Origin: Spirodela intermedia
Taxonomy: Eukaryota; Streptophyta; Magnoliopsida; Alismatales; Araceae
NCBI GenBank assembly: GCA_902729315.2
Contig: LR746274.1
Span: 6,011,037 to 6,075,036 of the forward strand
Reading direction: 5' to 3'
Length of the DNA stretch: 64,000 nucleotides
Under the pieces are notes generated by a model. That model did no database searches. It was not told the origin of the DNA and saw only the letters and a list, made by a program, of their open reading frames with translations. Position numbers and translations under genes: made by a program. Below, piece by piece: positions 21,348-38,412 of the stretch (positions within the stretch are counted from its first letter, which is position 1; each line of letters begins with the position of its first letter).

Positions 21348-23406
21348 CTGCCAGTTGTAAGAGAGAGATGTAACCGCCAGTACATCATATTCAATCAGCC
21401 AAAATCTTTTGGCGTAATGAGATCCAGAATCAGACGAATCCGATTCAGAAAAGCAGCAGCACTACCAAAATCTCTTTTCGCTTTTTTTTTTTTTTTAATG
21501 GGTTCCCTTTTTTTAGGGGGAAAGAGGAGATGAAGGCCGCCATTCCTCTAAATTTTTTATACTTTTTTACTGAAGGACTAAAAATTTTCCTTTTCTAGGA
21601 CAAACTATGAAGGACTAAAAGATTTGGCTCAAGAATGTCAGTAAAATGATCCCCACACACAAACGGGTAGGTGTTAGTCATTTAAGAAAGCTAGATAAGG
21701 AGGTAGAAGAGGAGGATGAAATCCTCGAAAGAAGTGAAAGATGGAGATAAATTGAAAAAACGCGAATTAATTGATAGACGTATGCTTCTGGAGTTGTTCA
21801 AATCAGTTCGGAAAGATTTAAAGACCAGAGAATGATTAGCAGCATGATGCGTCAAAGATGAAACTGATTATATAAATGTTCAGTAAGCTCACCACTCATA
21901 ACTAGGATTGCTGATATAGGATTCAGGAAAATAGCTGTATATATCAAGCTGTAGCACACCTTAGATTCTTCAGTTCACATGACCTCAAAATTCGGAAAGA
22001 GATGGTCAGGCCAGTACAATTGGGTAATATTTTATCTGGGAATTGACAACAGTAGCTTCCACACAGGCACTACCAAGAAAACACTACCATCCGATTTGTG
22101 CCCTGGAGGAGTAGACTCTTCTGTCGTGAAGTTCTATTTTAGGATTTACTTTTCTCTGAATAACATGAGAGATCACAGACATTATTCAAACTTGAGAAAC
22201 GGTTGATGAGTCCAACTGAAAAAAGTTCATGAATATGCAATATTATACATAGTCATACAGCTTATCTTCATGCAGCGGGTGCAGGTAGTTTATATGCAAG
22301 CATTTTTGAATTCTTGTATAACCGTGGTAAAAAAGGATAGAGTATCAAATACGACTTGCATCCCCGGCGACAGATCTTGCAGAGACATGAGGCATGCATG
22401 TGTGTCCTTATTTTATAAAGCAGAAATGTCATTGCAGGAGTTTTCTCTTGGGTTTCAATCGGTTGCCTTTCTCAGTAAGACATTTCTCTCTGTTCCAGGC
22501 TCTTTCACATTGATCAAAATTTCACACATCAAAACAAACTCTGGAATCATCAGAAATATATAGTTTCGCATTCCATCCCTCAAAAAAGATCGATTGAGGG
22601 GTGGGCTACCGTTGATGAGGAGATTTTAAGACATGACAGATCTTTCATCAATCGTTGGGAAGAATAAAGAAGAACTTCCATCTCTGTGGTTGAGAAGTAA
22701 GGAGAATTTCTGTATTCTAAACTTTTTGTGAACAAGAAGCAGACAATGAAAGAGTTCCAATCCACTTCCCACGCACCCTCCCTGCCACCGCAAACGAAGG
22801 AAATTTGAAGGAGAATAAGTTTCGTAAATGAAACGCTTCTCTTCATCAAACTAGAAATGAAAAGTTTGACGAAAAAGTGTACTTAGAAAGAAAATAGTAG
22901 GGGAGGTGATATAGTCGACCAATTTCAACACTTCTTTAGTGATGCAAAACAAAGATGCGCCCCACTTCCCAACAAGCATCGACGCATATCATCAGGATCC
23001 ACGAAAAAAACCTAGAACGAGGAGTCATGAATCCACCTTTCAGCGCAAAGAGTGCATTCCCGCTAACAGAATCCTGATTATCCCCAGGAAGTACCAACTC
23101 ACATCAGTAGCCGCCACGCCGATCGTCGCCAAGGGTTTTACACATCAACGAGGAGAGAAAAAGAGTGAAACAGAGGATTCTACCAAGAAACGTAACATAC
23201 ACAATAATAATACGAAGGCGTCGAATTAATTCTTGCCCCCCCCTTCACGAATGAATCCCAGATAAATTCCGAAAACAAGCAGAAGACGGATTCTCCGAAG
23301 CACGCACCGACCAGCTTCTGCAAGCGTCGAGCTTCTGCGCGAAGAGACAGAGGGGGAGAGAGAAAGAGAGAGAGAATAGCCAGAAATATGAGCGAGGTTG
23401 ATTGAT

Positions 23407-23452
23407 GGTAACGGATACAACATCTCGGACTCGAACCAGGAAACCCGTTACC
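23407..23452 (-). other. Perfect 8-bp inverted repeat around a T-arm-like loop
   Basis: GGTAACGG (23407-23414) and CCGTTACC (23445-23452) are exact complements. Between them the minus strand reads CTGGTTCGAGTCC, which resembles a tRNA T-arm. There is no room for a full cloverleaf. Confidence 0.3.
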
Positions 23453-23569
23453 GATAAGTCAATCAGTCGGTTTGACAGTCTTTTTTATTTAAGAAATAAA
23501 TAAGGATGGTTAAAATCCCGACATTTACATTATCAGATAATTATAAAAAAAAAACCTAATGCGAAAGCC

Positions 23570-24003
23570 CGAAGATATTGCCACCGACCAGGCCCATTCA
23601 AAGGGCATCATAGAAGCCCGGGCCATTAATAAGCCCAGCACTCTCTTAAAAGCTGGACTCCTATCAAAGCCCGAACTTGGGCCTGTAAGTCTGCGAAGAT
23701 GGCCTCGGTGAGAGAGAGAGAGATGAGCTGTCATGTGGGTCATCACAGACACCCACGTGGCTATTCCGCACGACCCAGGTTAGTATAGGCCAACCGGTTC
23801 AGGTATAGTAATCTCACAAAGATATATGTATACCGTGAGAGAGAGAGAGAGAGAGAGAGAGATGAACAGCCACGTGGCACATTTCCAAACGAAAAAGCCA
23901 AATTCCATCATCAAAAACGTGAACTTTGGCCTGGATGACAGACAAATCGGGGGGGGGAGACAGAGAGAGAGTCACCTGGGTCATGTGGGACAGCCACGTG
24001 GCA
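23570..24003. promoter_or_regulatory. Site II words and three G-boxes with (GA)n
   Basis: GGCCCA/GGGCC words occur at 23588-23700. Perfect CACGTG palindromes lie at 23754-23759, 23871-23876 and 23995-24000, each within CCACGTGGC. A GA run (such as 23837-23862) precedes each one. G-boxes bind bZIP and bHLH factors; GA runs bind BBR/BPC proteins. The target gene is unclear, as the cysteine synthase 3' end is the nearest right-hand neighbour. Confidence 0.45.
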
Positions 24004-24185
24004 AGAAGGGCTAATTGTCAAAATCGGAAGAATGAACCCACAAGATCTGGGAATAATTAAGAGCATGGTTTCTCCCGAAGATGATAGAAGAAATATGGGC
24101 CCACATGAATCAAGAGCAGGCGAAGATGTACAAAGGGACCTCTTTTATTTCCTTTTTTAGTAGAGTAAATGATCGGGGTTCCTCC

Positions 24186-28883
<4,698 letters not shown>

Positions 28884-29543
28884 GGATGCTCGCGGAAGGT
28901 AGACGTAGCAACAAATCCTCTTTAATTCACCATCCCACAAACCCTAGTCGTCAAGACCAGTCGAAGATTGTGGATGGGTTTTTCTCCGCTCGCCAGATTT
29001 TCCTTCTCCAGTGGTAATGACTATTTTGCCCTTTGTTTAGTTGACTAGGAATTTAAAAAATATTTTATAAAAAGCCCTCATGAAAAAGGCTCTTCAATTC
29101 AACTCAGTCCTTCCACAAATAAAATTGTCTTTTAGTCCCTCTAATACCCTGAGCAACCTGGTTATCTTCGATTTTTTCTAATGGTAAACCATTAATTTAT
29201 GAGGCTCTCTCTCTCTCTCTCTCCCTTCTCTCTCTCTCTCTCTACTCAGTACATATTCTCTCCCAATTATTAAAATTTTAATTTAAATAATAAAAATAAA
29301 ATATTCTTTCATTTATTTTGAGCAGAGATTTTTTGGAAATGTTCTTAAGAAGCGTAAAATAAGGAAATATGAGTACTTATTTAAAATTGAATTTTTTAAG
29401 AAGTCGGGTATTCTTATCGGATCGGGTTTACCGGGTCGATTCGAGGCCGGTATTATCGGTAATCTTCCTTCAGCGGCGCCCGAATTTACAAGCCCAACTT
29501 TGAAGGGTTTATTTCTCTCTCTAGCGTGGTCCTCTCAGTGCTA

Positions 29544-29583
<40 letters not shown>

Positions 29584-29787
29584 CTTCGCTGCTCTGGAAC
29601 GCAGCCTCTCGCGAGGGTGAGGGTGATTTTTTTTTTTTGTGTGTTTTGTGAATTTATCTTGAATGGATTCTCATTTCTCATGAGCGGAGGAAGAGTGCTG
29701 AATGTGGTGTCTTCTTCTTCCTATTGCTCCTCTTCCTGCTTGAATCGGTGGAATCATCCATGGCGGGCTCTTCTTTCTCTTACAGGG
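28884..29787. other. Divergent spacer, cysteine synthase/TatSF1
   Basis: About 900 bases hold both promoters. They include CT runs at 29207-29243 and 29540-29578 and an AT-rich core at 29260-29400. The second CT run lies within the probable TatSF1 leader, where an acceptor-like TTACAG ends 3 bases before the chosen ATG. Confidence 0.55.
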
Positions 29788-32700
29788 ATGGAAAACACTG
29801 GTGGAACGAACGGCGCGGGAGCGACTGTTGCAGGCTGGTACATACTTGGGGATAATCAGGAGTCTCTAGGGCCGTATACACTCTCGGAGCTGCAAGGTGA
29901 GTCGACTGATCCTTGTTGCAGGTTTTTGTTTATTTTCCTCGAGGATCAGCACTTTTTCTTGTAGGTGAAATGGGGCGTACCGGTGTCTGACCTCATTTAT
30001 GTATTTTAGCTAGTTGCTTTCCTACTTTACTGGATGATCCAGTTGGATTTCCAAGGAATTTCTTCGTGTTAGAAGCTCTGGGAATTTGAATCTATATAGA
30101 ACTGTATACATTAGAAATATATCAACGTTGATCTGGGATCGAGCTCCACTACGGGAAACTGACTGTTTTGCCTCTGATCCTGGCTTAACACCATTAATCT
30201 TGACTGTACCCAATTTAAATAAATGTTCTTATTATCATGCGATCAGCTTGGGTATGATTCCAAAAGAACGTTAAAGATAGATACAAGGTTGCTGGACGAA
30301 ATCTTTTCTTTCTACTGATATTTCTTGGTCTGAACCACTGCATTTGTCATCATGGTCGTTCTTTTTAATGGTTAAATTATAATCTTTATTTTCGTCCTCC
30401 GCTTGCAAACTTTCATTTTTTAAAAAATTATCTTAGTTTTTCTTTCCTCCCGCTTCTGCTCGTACAGGCATTGTGCTTTATGGGCACTGCCCCCTGTGGA
30501 TCATATCAAAAGCTTCCTTACTTATCTACTCAAAGAAGATGTGAAATCAACGGCTTAACACTATTCCCTTTGTATGAACAGTGCATTTCTCCAATGGGTA
30601 CATATCCGAGAGCACTCTGCTGTGGTGTGAAGGAAGTAGCGAATGGCAACCACTGTCCACTGTTGTCGAGTTGTCTACTGTAACACATGTGCATGCAGGA
30701 GATTATTCTGATTCAGGTGAAAATCTCTTCCCTACCAACTACACTGTGGTTCATTACTCATGGATAAGAGTGTTATTTGTGGAGAGATATAAGGCAACGA
30801 CTATGTGCTGGACAGTGACCTTGAAATACGGTTTTTTAGCAGGTCCAGCTACTGGTTTCGATGCTAATGGAGATGTGAAGCCACCAGAAGCGGAAGAAGA
30901 CAGAGATGAGAGACCCACTACTCCTCCAGATGGAGAACAAGAGTTTACAGATGATGATGGAACTACCTACAAGTGGGATCGTGGTCTTAGAGCATGGGTT
31001 CCACAGGTAGGTATTTTGATTATGTACTCCATTTCCTTTCAGCCTTCCTCTAAAACCAAATAATACGCTTTTAATTGTTGTTCTGCACACCAAAGCACTG
31101 TTCGGCACCTAACACTCAGTTGTGAAAATTGAAGTTAGATCTTACCGACTCAGAATCCTTAGCTCCACTTATACAATATAATGAATTGTTTATATTTTGT
31201 TTGCATCTTCTTTTCTGATTCCTTTCACTTGGGTTTCAAATCCCCTCCACCCAAGATTAATATTCATTTGAAGCAATGCGATACTATATGTACTCATGTG
31301 CTTCAATTTCTGTTTTTTTTTATGCTGGACATCCGTTTTGTATTATATTTTCTCAAGATATTTTCAGAGCTACTTCCATGTGCATTCACTTGGACATGTG
31401 AAAATATTTGAACTCTCCATGTTGCTTTCGTCTATCTGCTTATTTTATATATTCTGATATAATTCTGAATTATGTGTATTTTCTGAATAGGAGTATACTT
31501 CATCTTGTGTAACTGGCCATTTTATATCCACGTGTTTATCATACCCTTGCAGTACCAATCGTCAGTTTTCGTGATGCACAATACCGCAGTTTTTTTTTTT
31601 TGTAACATGCTGGGCATCCGTTCAACATGTTATTTATGCCTTTCTTTTCTGCAGGATGACCCAATAAACAAAAGTGGTCTTTATCCTGTGGAAGAAATGA
31701 CATATGCATATGAGGAGGAGGTCTTTCCTGCTTTAAGTGTATCCGAGACAGCTTTAGTTGAGGAGACAAGTACTTCAGCTGAGAATGTGCGGAAAAAACC
31801 GGACCAAAAGCGCAAGTCGCCTGATAAACCAGCTGAAAAAAAGGTACAATTCCTATATTTTTCTCTTATTAGGTTCATGGTAGTTTGTTCCTTGAGAGAT
31901 CATGTTGTTTGTTTTGAGAAACAAGGTCGAGTACACCTCGATATTAGGGTTTATCTATGCTGAGACCTTTTTACTTCTATTATTTTTTCATCTTATACAA
32001 TTTATTGGATGGAATATCTAGGTTAAAGTGGGTTGCATCTTTAGCAAGAAAATGAACTTTTATGGCAGTATTGAAACTATTACATGTATTTTCAAACATT
32101 TCTTCTTTCTTTTTCCACTTCACTCATGCAGTTCCTATTAACTTTGGGGTTTTTTTTCTGTCACGAAATAATATTTCCTCTTCATGTGAATCAAAATCGT
32201 GATCAAATTTTTTTTTATATTTTTTATTTAGGTATACTCTTAACTTGTTTGAGCTCATTTATTTACAGGAAGGAAATAAGCCCCCAGAAAGTTGGTTCGA
32301 CTTGAAAGTTAATACCCATGTGTATGTGACTGGATTACCTGATGATGTGACTGCGGACGAAGTAAGTACAGGCTTAATGGTTTGGAAGTTTACGTTTCAT
32401 TCACTCTTAACAATTGCACTGGTCAGAAATTGTGTTTCACACTGGCCTAATTTTTTTTCATTTTCAACTCGTTCTCATTGTTCGTTGCGCTCAGACGATT
32501 TCTCTGTGTAGTAGTCTGTGGAACCAATTCCACCATTGTTAAAATGTTAGTCCAATCTTCACAAACGCCACACAGCGAAGCCAGATTCACAAAAAATATT
32601 ACACTTTGATTGAGAATATTTCCAACGTAAAAACCACGCGATCTGCCTGTCTCTTAGTATTATTATTATATTATTTTGCCTACACATTTAATCGCCTGAA

Positions 32701-35700
32701 TGTTTTAATCTGTGCATATGTTTCAGATGATAGAAGTATTCTCGAAATGTGGCATTATAAAGGAGGTAATATATATCCCATGCTTTTTTTTTGTATTTAC
32801 ATATTACATGTTTTGTGAATCAAACTCGGAAAGTTTGTCTTCAGTTCATGTGTTCATGCCATTGTGGATATGATCTATATATTTTTGGAAATGAGTAATA
32901 TTATAGTGTAATAATTTTAGTGTGATTGATGCAAATTGTAATTTTTTTCTGCAAAATATTTGATCTTGTAAATATAATCGAATTCCACGTTTAAACAATG
33001 TCTTTATGTAGTGGACTACCTCTCAAACTTAAAAAATCAAAGATTAATGAGTGAAGTAATCTCATATATTTGACTTTCTATTTCAACTTGAGCTCTTCTA
33101 ATACCATGTCTATTTTTTTTATTTGCCACACGGACAATGCAAACAGGGCACACATCTTGGGAATGATGTAATGTTAAATAATCAGGTTCCAACTGAAAGT
33201 AAATTACTAGTTATTAGAGGAGATATATTTGACCACAATACTTATCCCTTTCAATATGGGACTCTTCTAAAAGCTTTTTGCACAAAAAAATTGTCCGTAA
33301 AATTTTCTAATCTGTGCTCCTTAGACCATTCATGATAAATTGGGGATCCCTCTTGGCAGTCTTATTCACTGTTTGGACGACCTCTAGGAAAAAAAATTGA
33401 AGATTGACTAGGTTTTTCACTTAATCAGTTGACATTATTGTCTCTTATGGTTTCACAGTGGTACATCTTTTGTGCATTTTCTTATGTAGAAGTACTATTC
33501 CGATGGCGTTGTGTAACTTACTAACCTATTGAGACATTTGTGATCTGAACAACAAAGGCAAATGCATTTTTGTGCCCTCTTTGAACAACATATGTGTCAC
33601 TTTTTTAATTAGTGACATTATTGAGTAGATTGGATGAGGATTGTCGTATCTCTGGATACTTGGAAGAAGAGAATCAATGCATCTTTGTGTTGATGGGATT
33701 GTGGTGTTCAGCTCATATGGTTTATTTCCAGAAAAAGATCACTTACAATCTTCCTGAAATGCCTCTATGCCTTTTTTTGAAGTCGAGAAGAGTATATGTA
33801 TAAATCAAGGTTGCGAAGTTCAAGCTAATGGATATCGGGGAGGAAATCAATAGTATAGCCCATGGAGATAGTCTAGAAGATAAGGCAAGGGTACATATTT
33901 CATCTGGGCGTGTGATGACTTTAGGAGAATATATTCCGTTCTTTTGTTCCTTGTACTCTTTTTCGTTTGTTTCTCCCACCACTCAACCTTTAACTAAAAA
34001 AAATTCAAAATCCAAGATAAGATCTATTCCCTGACAGTGGGAGTTTGTTAGTATGATTTCGGGATGTTTTATATTTTCATGCGTTCTTTCATAATTGCAT
34101 TTTGAATTAGCTGCATGTTTTCATTTTCCGAGATCAAGATGATAGTTTTGGCATTTCGTGATGTCTTTTAGATTTGGGAATATTCTGGTGGTTACAAGTG
34201 TGTTTTCTGCTGTTATTCTCATTAGGATCCGGAAACTAAAAAGCCTAGGGTGAAGATTTATGTTGATAAGGAAACAGGTAGAAAGAAAGGAGATGCACTT
34301 GTATCATATTTAAAGGTAAATTCTTGGATTACGCGAAAATGCTTCCCTGGCACATGCAGGAAGAGAAAATTCGAACGGTAATATGCTTATTTTGAACGTC
34401 TTTTATGCTGTATAATTCAGGAGCCTTCAGTTGCCTTGGCTATCCAACTTTTGGATGGAACTCCACTTCGTCCTGGTGGAAAGATTCCTATGTCCGTAAG
34501 CCTGGCCAAATTTGAGCAAAAAGGTCATTTTATTTCTTATTAACTACAGTTCCTAGACTTGGAAGAAGACGTTGATTGTTCACTGCAGTTTACTTCTTTC
34601 CTGTAGTCCTATCTGTCAATATTCTAATTATGGTGTGAAATATGTTAGGCTGTCTAACCTGTCATTACTAATAAAATGGTAGCTTTTTTGTTTCGGCTTT
34701 AAATTCCTTCTCTGCATCTCATCACATTGTGATATTGTGTTTTTATTCTGTGATGCTCTCTCGTGCAGGAGAGAAATTCATTGCGAAGAAAACAGATAAG
34801 AACAAGAAAAGGAAACTGAAGAGAGTTGAGGAGAAGATTCTTGGATGGGGTGATTCCTGAAACAAATGTTCTTTTTTATATAAAAAAACCCTCAGTTTCC
34901 CCTTGTATGCCTGTATTTTAGTGCTTTAACCCATTGGAATTCAGGCAATTTCTATTTGGCTGAATCCGGTTCTAACCTATGCATGTGGCAATCTCTGAGG
35001 AAACCACCTGTGTGAGGGATTGTTACCCTTTCACTTCTGACATGCTGCTCCGTTTTTCTCTGCTAACATCAATCCTGTCCATTCATTCCTTTTTTGGCTT
35101 ATGAAATGAAGGATTTTGTTTTGGGAATAATTTTAATGGGCCTGTGAGCCATTTAGTACGTAACAAGTAATTTTGGAGTCAGAAAATTGCATTTAGAAAT
35201 AAGGGCCCCATGTTGCTACTCTGACAAGACTCATATTTACCATGCAGCGACTCCTTTTCAATGCAAAAGTAGATTTATCTACTTGATAATTCCAAGAATA
35301 ACCTATCCCATACCTTTATGCCAATTTCAGCTTTTCATCTCATGCGAGCCTTTTTTTTCATTTTTTTTTTTATTCTTATTGGGTAAAATTCTATGTTATT
35401 CATGTAAGTGCTCTAAAATACATATTGCCCTTATGCAACATTGAAACTTTCTAATTATAGGAGGCCATGACGAAGCCAAAGTCTTGATTCAAGCAACTAT
35501 CGTTCTTCGTAACATGTTTACGCCTGCTGAATTGAGGGTATGTTCTCTGCTGCTATCCGATGTCCATACCTTGCAGCAGTGACGATCATTTTATTTATTT
35601 TTGTATTTCCTTATTTTGGGTTTTGATAGATTGAGAAGCTACTGAGTGTGGTGTTCATCGTGTGCTTATGTTTACAGGATGATGACACCCTTCTCCCTGA

Positions 35701-37447
35701 GTTGGAGGCCGACATAAGGGAGGAATGTAGCAAGCTTGGTCCAGTCGACTCTGTGAAAGTGAGTCGGCACGCAGTTCTTTATTTGGGAAAGTTACCTTGC
35801 TGTATGAGTTTCTAGTTCTTATGTTCTTAAAAACCAGTTGATTTCTTCTGGGGAATATGGACAACCCATAAAAGTCCAGTATGGCTTGCAGAATGCGAAA
35901 CATTGTCACCGTGATCGGAGAAAGATGCCTCTACCAATTATTTTTTATATATATGCTTACTGTTATTTTCATCTTGTAGTAGAAGCTGATTTTCCTGTGG
36001 TTCAACCGTCTAGTTGTGTTCTCTAGGATAACCAGACTATCATCAGTTTGACTTTTTTATACCCAAAAGAAACCGATGTTCTTAATTCACACAATCCGCA
36101 AGCAAAACTTGCAAATCGTTTGCAAAAGTGTAGATTGCCGATTCAAGTGCGTGGCTCAAATTTCTAGTCAACTCCAAAGTCCACACTGTCTTTCTCCTGT
36201 CTCCACCCTCATCAATCTTTTGTCAATGTTCATATACATGAAGATTGGAGAATGATATCGATGGAGTTGTGTTTACAATCTGGGTTCTGGTCCTCATTAC
36301 CTAATCCAGTTAATTATTTCGAAACAGCAGATTTTTTTTGATAGAAAAATCCCTATTTTAAATCTCTAAAATCTGATCTGGGTTGACTCCTCCTGCCCTT
36401 TCCTCTAGTCAATGTGTAGAACACAGCTTACATCGCAACATGCTGGGTGTTTTCTTTTCCTCATCTTGCCGTTGCTTGAAGCATTTAGAACTTTTGGGCA
36501 CCCTTTTTCCATGAGAAAAAGGTGCTTCTTTTAAACAACAATCTTCATATGATTCTTTCGGTCTTTACCACATTAGATCTGACTTCCATTTCAGGTCTGT
36601 GAAAACCACCCACAGGGCGTCGTTCTGGTGAAGTTCAAGGACCGCAAGGATGCCCTCAAATGCATTGACCTGATGAACGGAAGATGGTAATTCCTTGCGT
36701 TGACTTCCTTCTAGATTCTTCCAATTCTAAGGGCTCTATAAAAAATAAAAATAAAAAAGAAAAAAAGAAAAAATCTGCTCAGATTTGCCCTCTAATCTCC
36801 AGCAGTTCCGGAACCTCACCCCCTCCTCCTCCCCTGTTCTTCCTTCCACCTCCTTCTGTTCATCTTTGGAACTCCAACCGGACTGTGAGCTCTGAAGATC
36901 TTCCGAGTTGTGTGTGCCTCCCTCACTTGGTCGATGAATCGGCATATCCTGCAACCACCAGCCATCTCAACGGTCATCTAGATCTGGGTTCATCTCCCCC
37001 ATTACATCATTGGGCAGTCCGCCAGTGATCAAACCACCCTGGCAATGTGATAGGAGAAGAAGGGGGATTGTGATGACCGTTGAGGTGGCTGGTGCTTGCA
37101 GTGAGGAAGCGTGGAACACAGAAAATCTACACACAGGAGGAGCCTCTGGATCTAGATGACCGTTGAAACCTCTGGATGAGTGTCACCACCATCGCCCACA
37201 CTATCCCGATCAGAGAAGAAACTCCATGAAAAAAGCTTACTCTTCTGCTTTGCCCCAACACATGGAACTCCTTAGAACTGACTGACTGACTGACTGACTG
37301 TCTGTGTTTTTCCGTTCTTGGAGGTTCGGAGGCCGGCAAATCCACGCCAGCGAGGACGACGGCTTGGTCAACCACGCGCGGGTCCGCGATCTCCAGGCTG
37401 ATGACAGTCGGCTGGAGCAGTTTGGCGCTGAGCTTGAGGCTGACTGA
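29788..37447 (+). CDS. TatSF1/CUS2-type splicing factor
   Basis: Thirteen exons give 458 residues: 29788-29896, 30582-30716, 30843-31006, 31655-31843, 32269-32361, 32727-32765, 34226-34315, 34421-34523, 34769-34849, 35461-35537, 35678-35758, 36595-36686 and 37324-37447. The N-terminus (about 17-70, [16 protein letters not shown]) is a GYF_2-like module as in plant homologues. [13 protein letters not shown] follows, then RRM1 (about 215-305, VYVTGLP), then a C-terminal UHM-type RRM with the hallmark R-W-F (417-419). In yeast and animals the family binds the SF3b1 subunit of U2 snRNP and helps U2 remodelling. The start at 29788 (MENTGG) is preferred; an in-frame ATG near 29680 would add about 36 residues. 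The intron 30717-30842 has no stop and is a multiple of three. All phases agree. Confidence 0.93.
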
Positions 37448-37968
37448 GTCATCCAACTCTCTAACTAGCGCCCCCCCCCCCCCACCCTCCCCCCCCCTCT
37501 CTCTTCTCGAAGGGAAGTGAGCCAACGGTTCCCTATATAGAGAGAGAGAGGGAGAGGTAGATAGATAACCTACTACTTTCAGCCGTCTCTCACTCAAGGG
37601 CTTCCTGGTCCCCGCAGACCCAGGACAAGAGGTGATCTCTTTCTGCCCATTTGTAGGCCTTGCGATGGATGACTACTCTGTGGAAGTATGATGAGAGGCA
37701 GTGATCCCAGGAGCCGTAAAGACTCAGTCTTGGTGACTGGGTCCAGCGGCGGGTCTTGTTCCCAATGAGGGGGGAGAGAGAGATCTTTTGTCACATTATT
37801 AATATGGGCGTACCAAAGTAGTTTCAAATAATTGTTGACTTAATGGAAAAACAAGTAAAAGAAGTCAACATTAGTCTCTTGCTAAGAGATGAAACCTATC
37901 TTTTTTTTATCAAAGCTTGCATAGATCATCAAAATAATAATTATATTTAAAATGGTATACTTAAATGC

Positions 37969-38412
37969 TGTTGGGTTTCTTTATTTATAGGGGGATGCAT
38001 CTGTCATTAGTCAAATGGAAAACTATAAATGTTCTTAATGTCCCACTCTCAATGTGCTGATATAAACTACAAACGCGGTCAGAGAAACTACAACCAGAAT
38101 AGAGTAGTAAGGGTCTAGAGATACAAAATCAAGAGTTAGGTTTCTCTGCTAGAACCCTAAATCTCTTGTCACAGACGGAAGACCAGAGTCTCTCCTGCTC
38201 CGTAGATAATCTCTCTCTCCAAAAAGTGCCCTCCCTTATGTTCCCCTCGATATTAAACCCAAACCCTTTAAGGATTCCCCATCTAAGGCTTTAAGCTGGG
38301 CCCGTGCCCATCCTCTTCGCTTACTAGGCTTAATGGGCTGCTGGGCTGGGGTTGGGTCACTTGAAAAAGCAATCTCTTACTTCAGAGATGGGTGTGGATG
38401 GGGGTTATATCA
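37969..38412 (-). repeat. Putative 3' LTR of the Ty3/gypsy relic
   Basis: The block begins TGTTGGG and ends TATATCA on the plus strand, so it has TG...CA ends. A purine tract on the minus strand (complement of CCACCACCCCTCTC, 38417-38430) lies four bases inside, as expected for the primer of plus-strand synthesis next to a 3' LTR. Part of it (38219-38363) recurs at 40900-40998. The outer end is the less certain one. Confidence 0.55.

Larger units (their letters stand above)
21481..24185. other. Spacer with G-boxes and a possible non-coding transcript
   Basis: No protein-coding gene is supported over 2.7 kb. On the minus strand 23230-23400 resembles a pyrimidine-rich leader (CT-rich, then GC-rich), and site II words lie just upstream at 23580-23700. 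The frames below it are short and unrecognised (one of 89 codons at 22580-22849). It may be a non-coding transcript, a distant leader exon of the COA3-like gene, or nothing. Confidence 0.4.

Noticed and set aside
23400-23470. A tRNA gene on the minus strand
   Set aside because: A T-arm-like word exists but no D-arm, anticodon arm or full-length acceptor pairing can be drawn.
32766-34225. Transposon insertion in the 1.46-kb TatSF1 intron
   Set aside because: AT-rich sequence without terminal repeats, target duplication or coding remnants that I can recognise.
34826-34860. C-terminal stop of the TatSF1 protein at TGGGGTGATTCCTGA
   Set aside because: Reading through gives an early stop, but a donor at 34850 joins to 35461 and restores the conserved GGHDEAKV and UHM segment.
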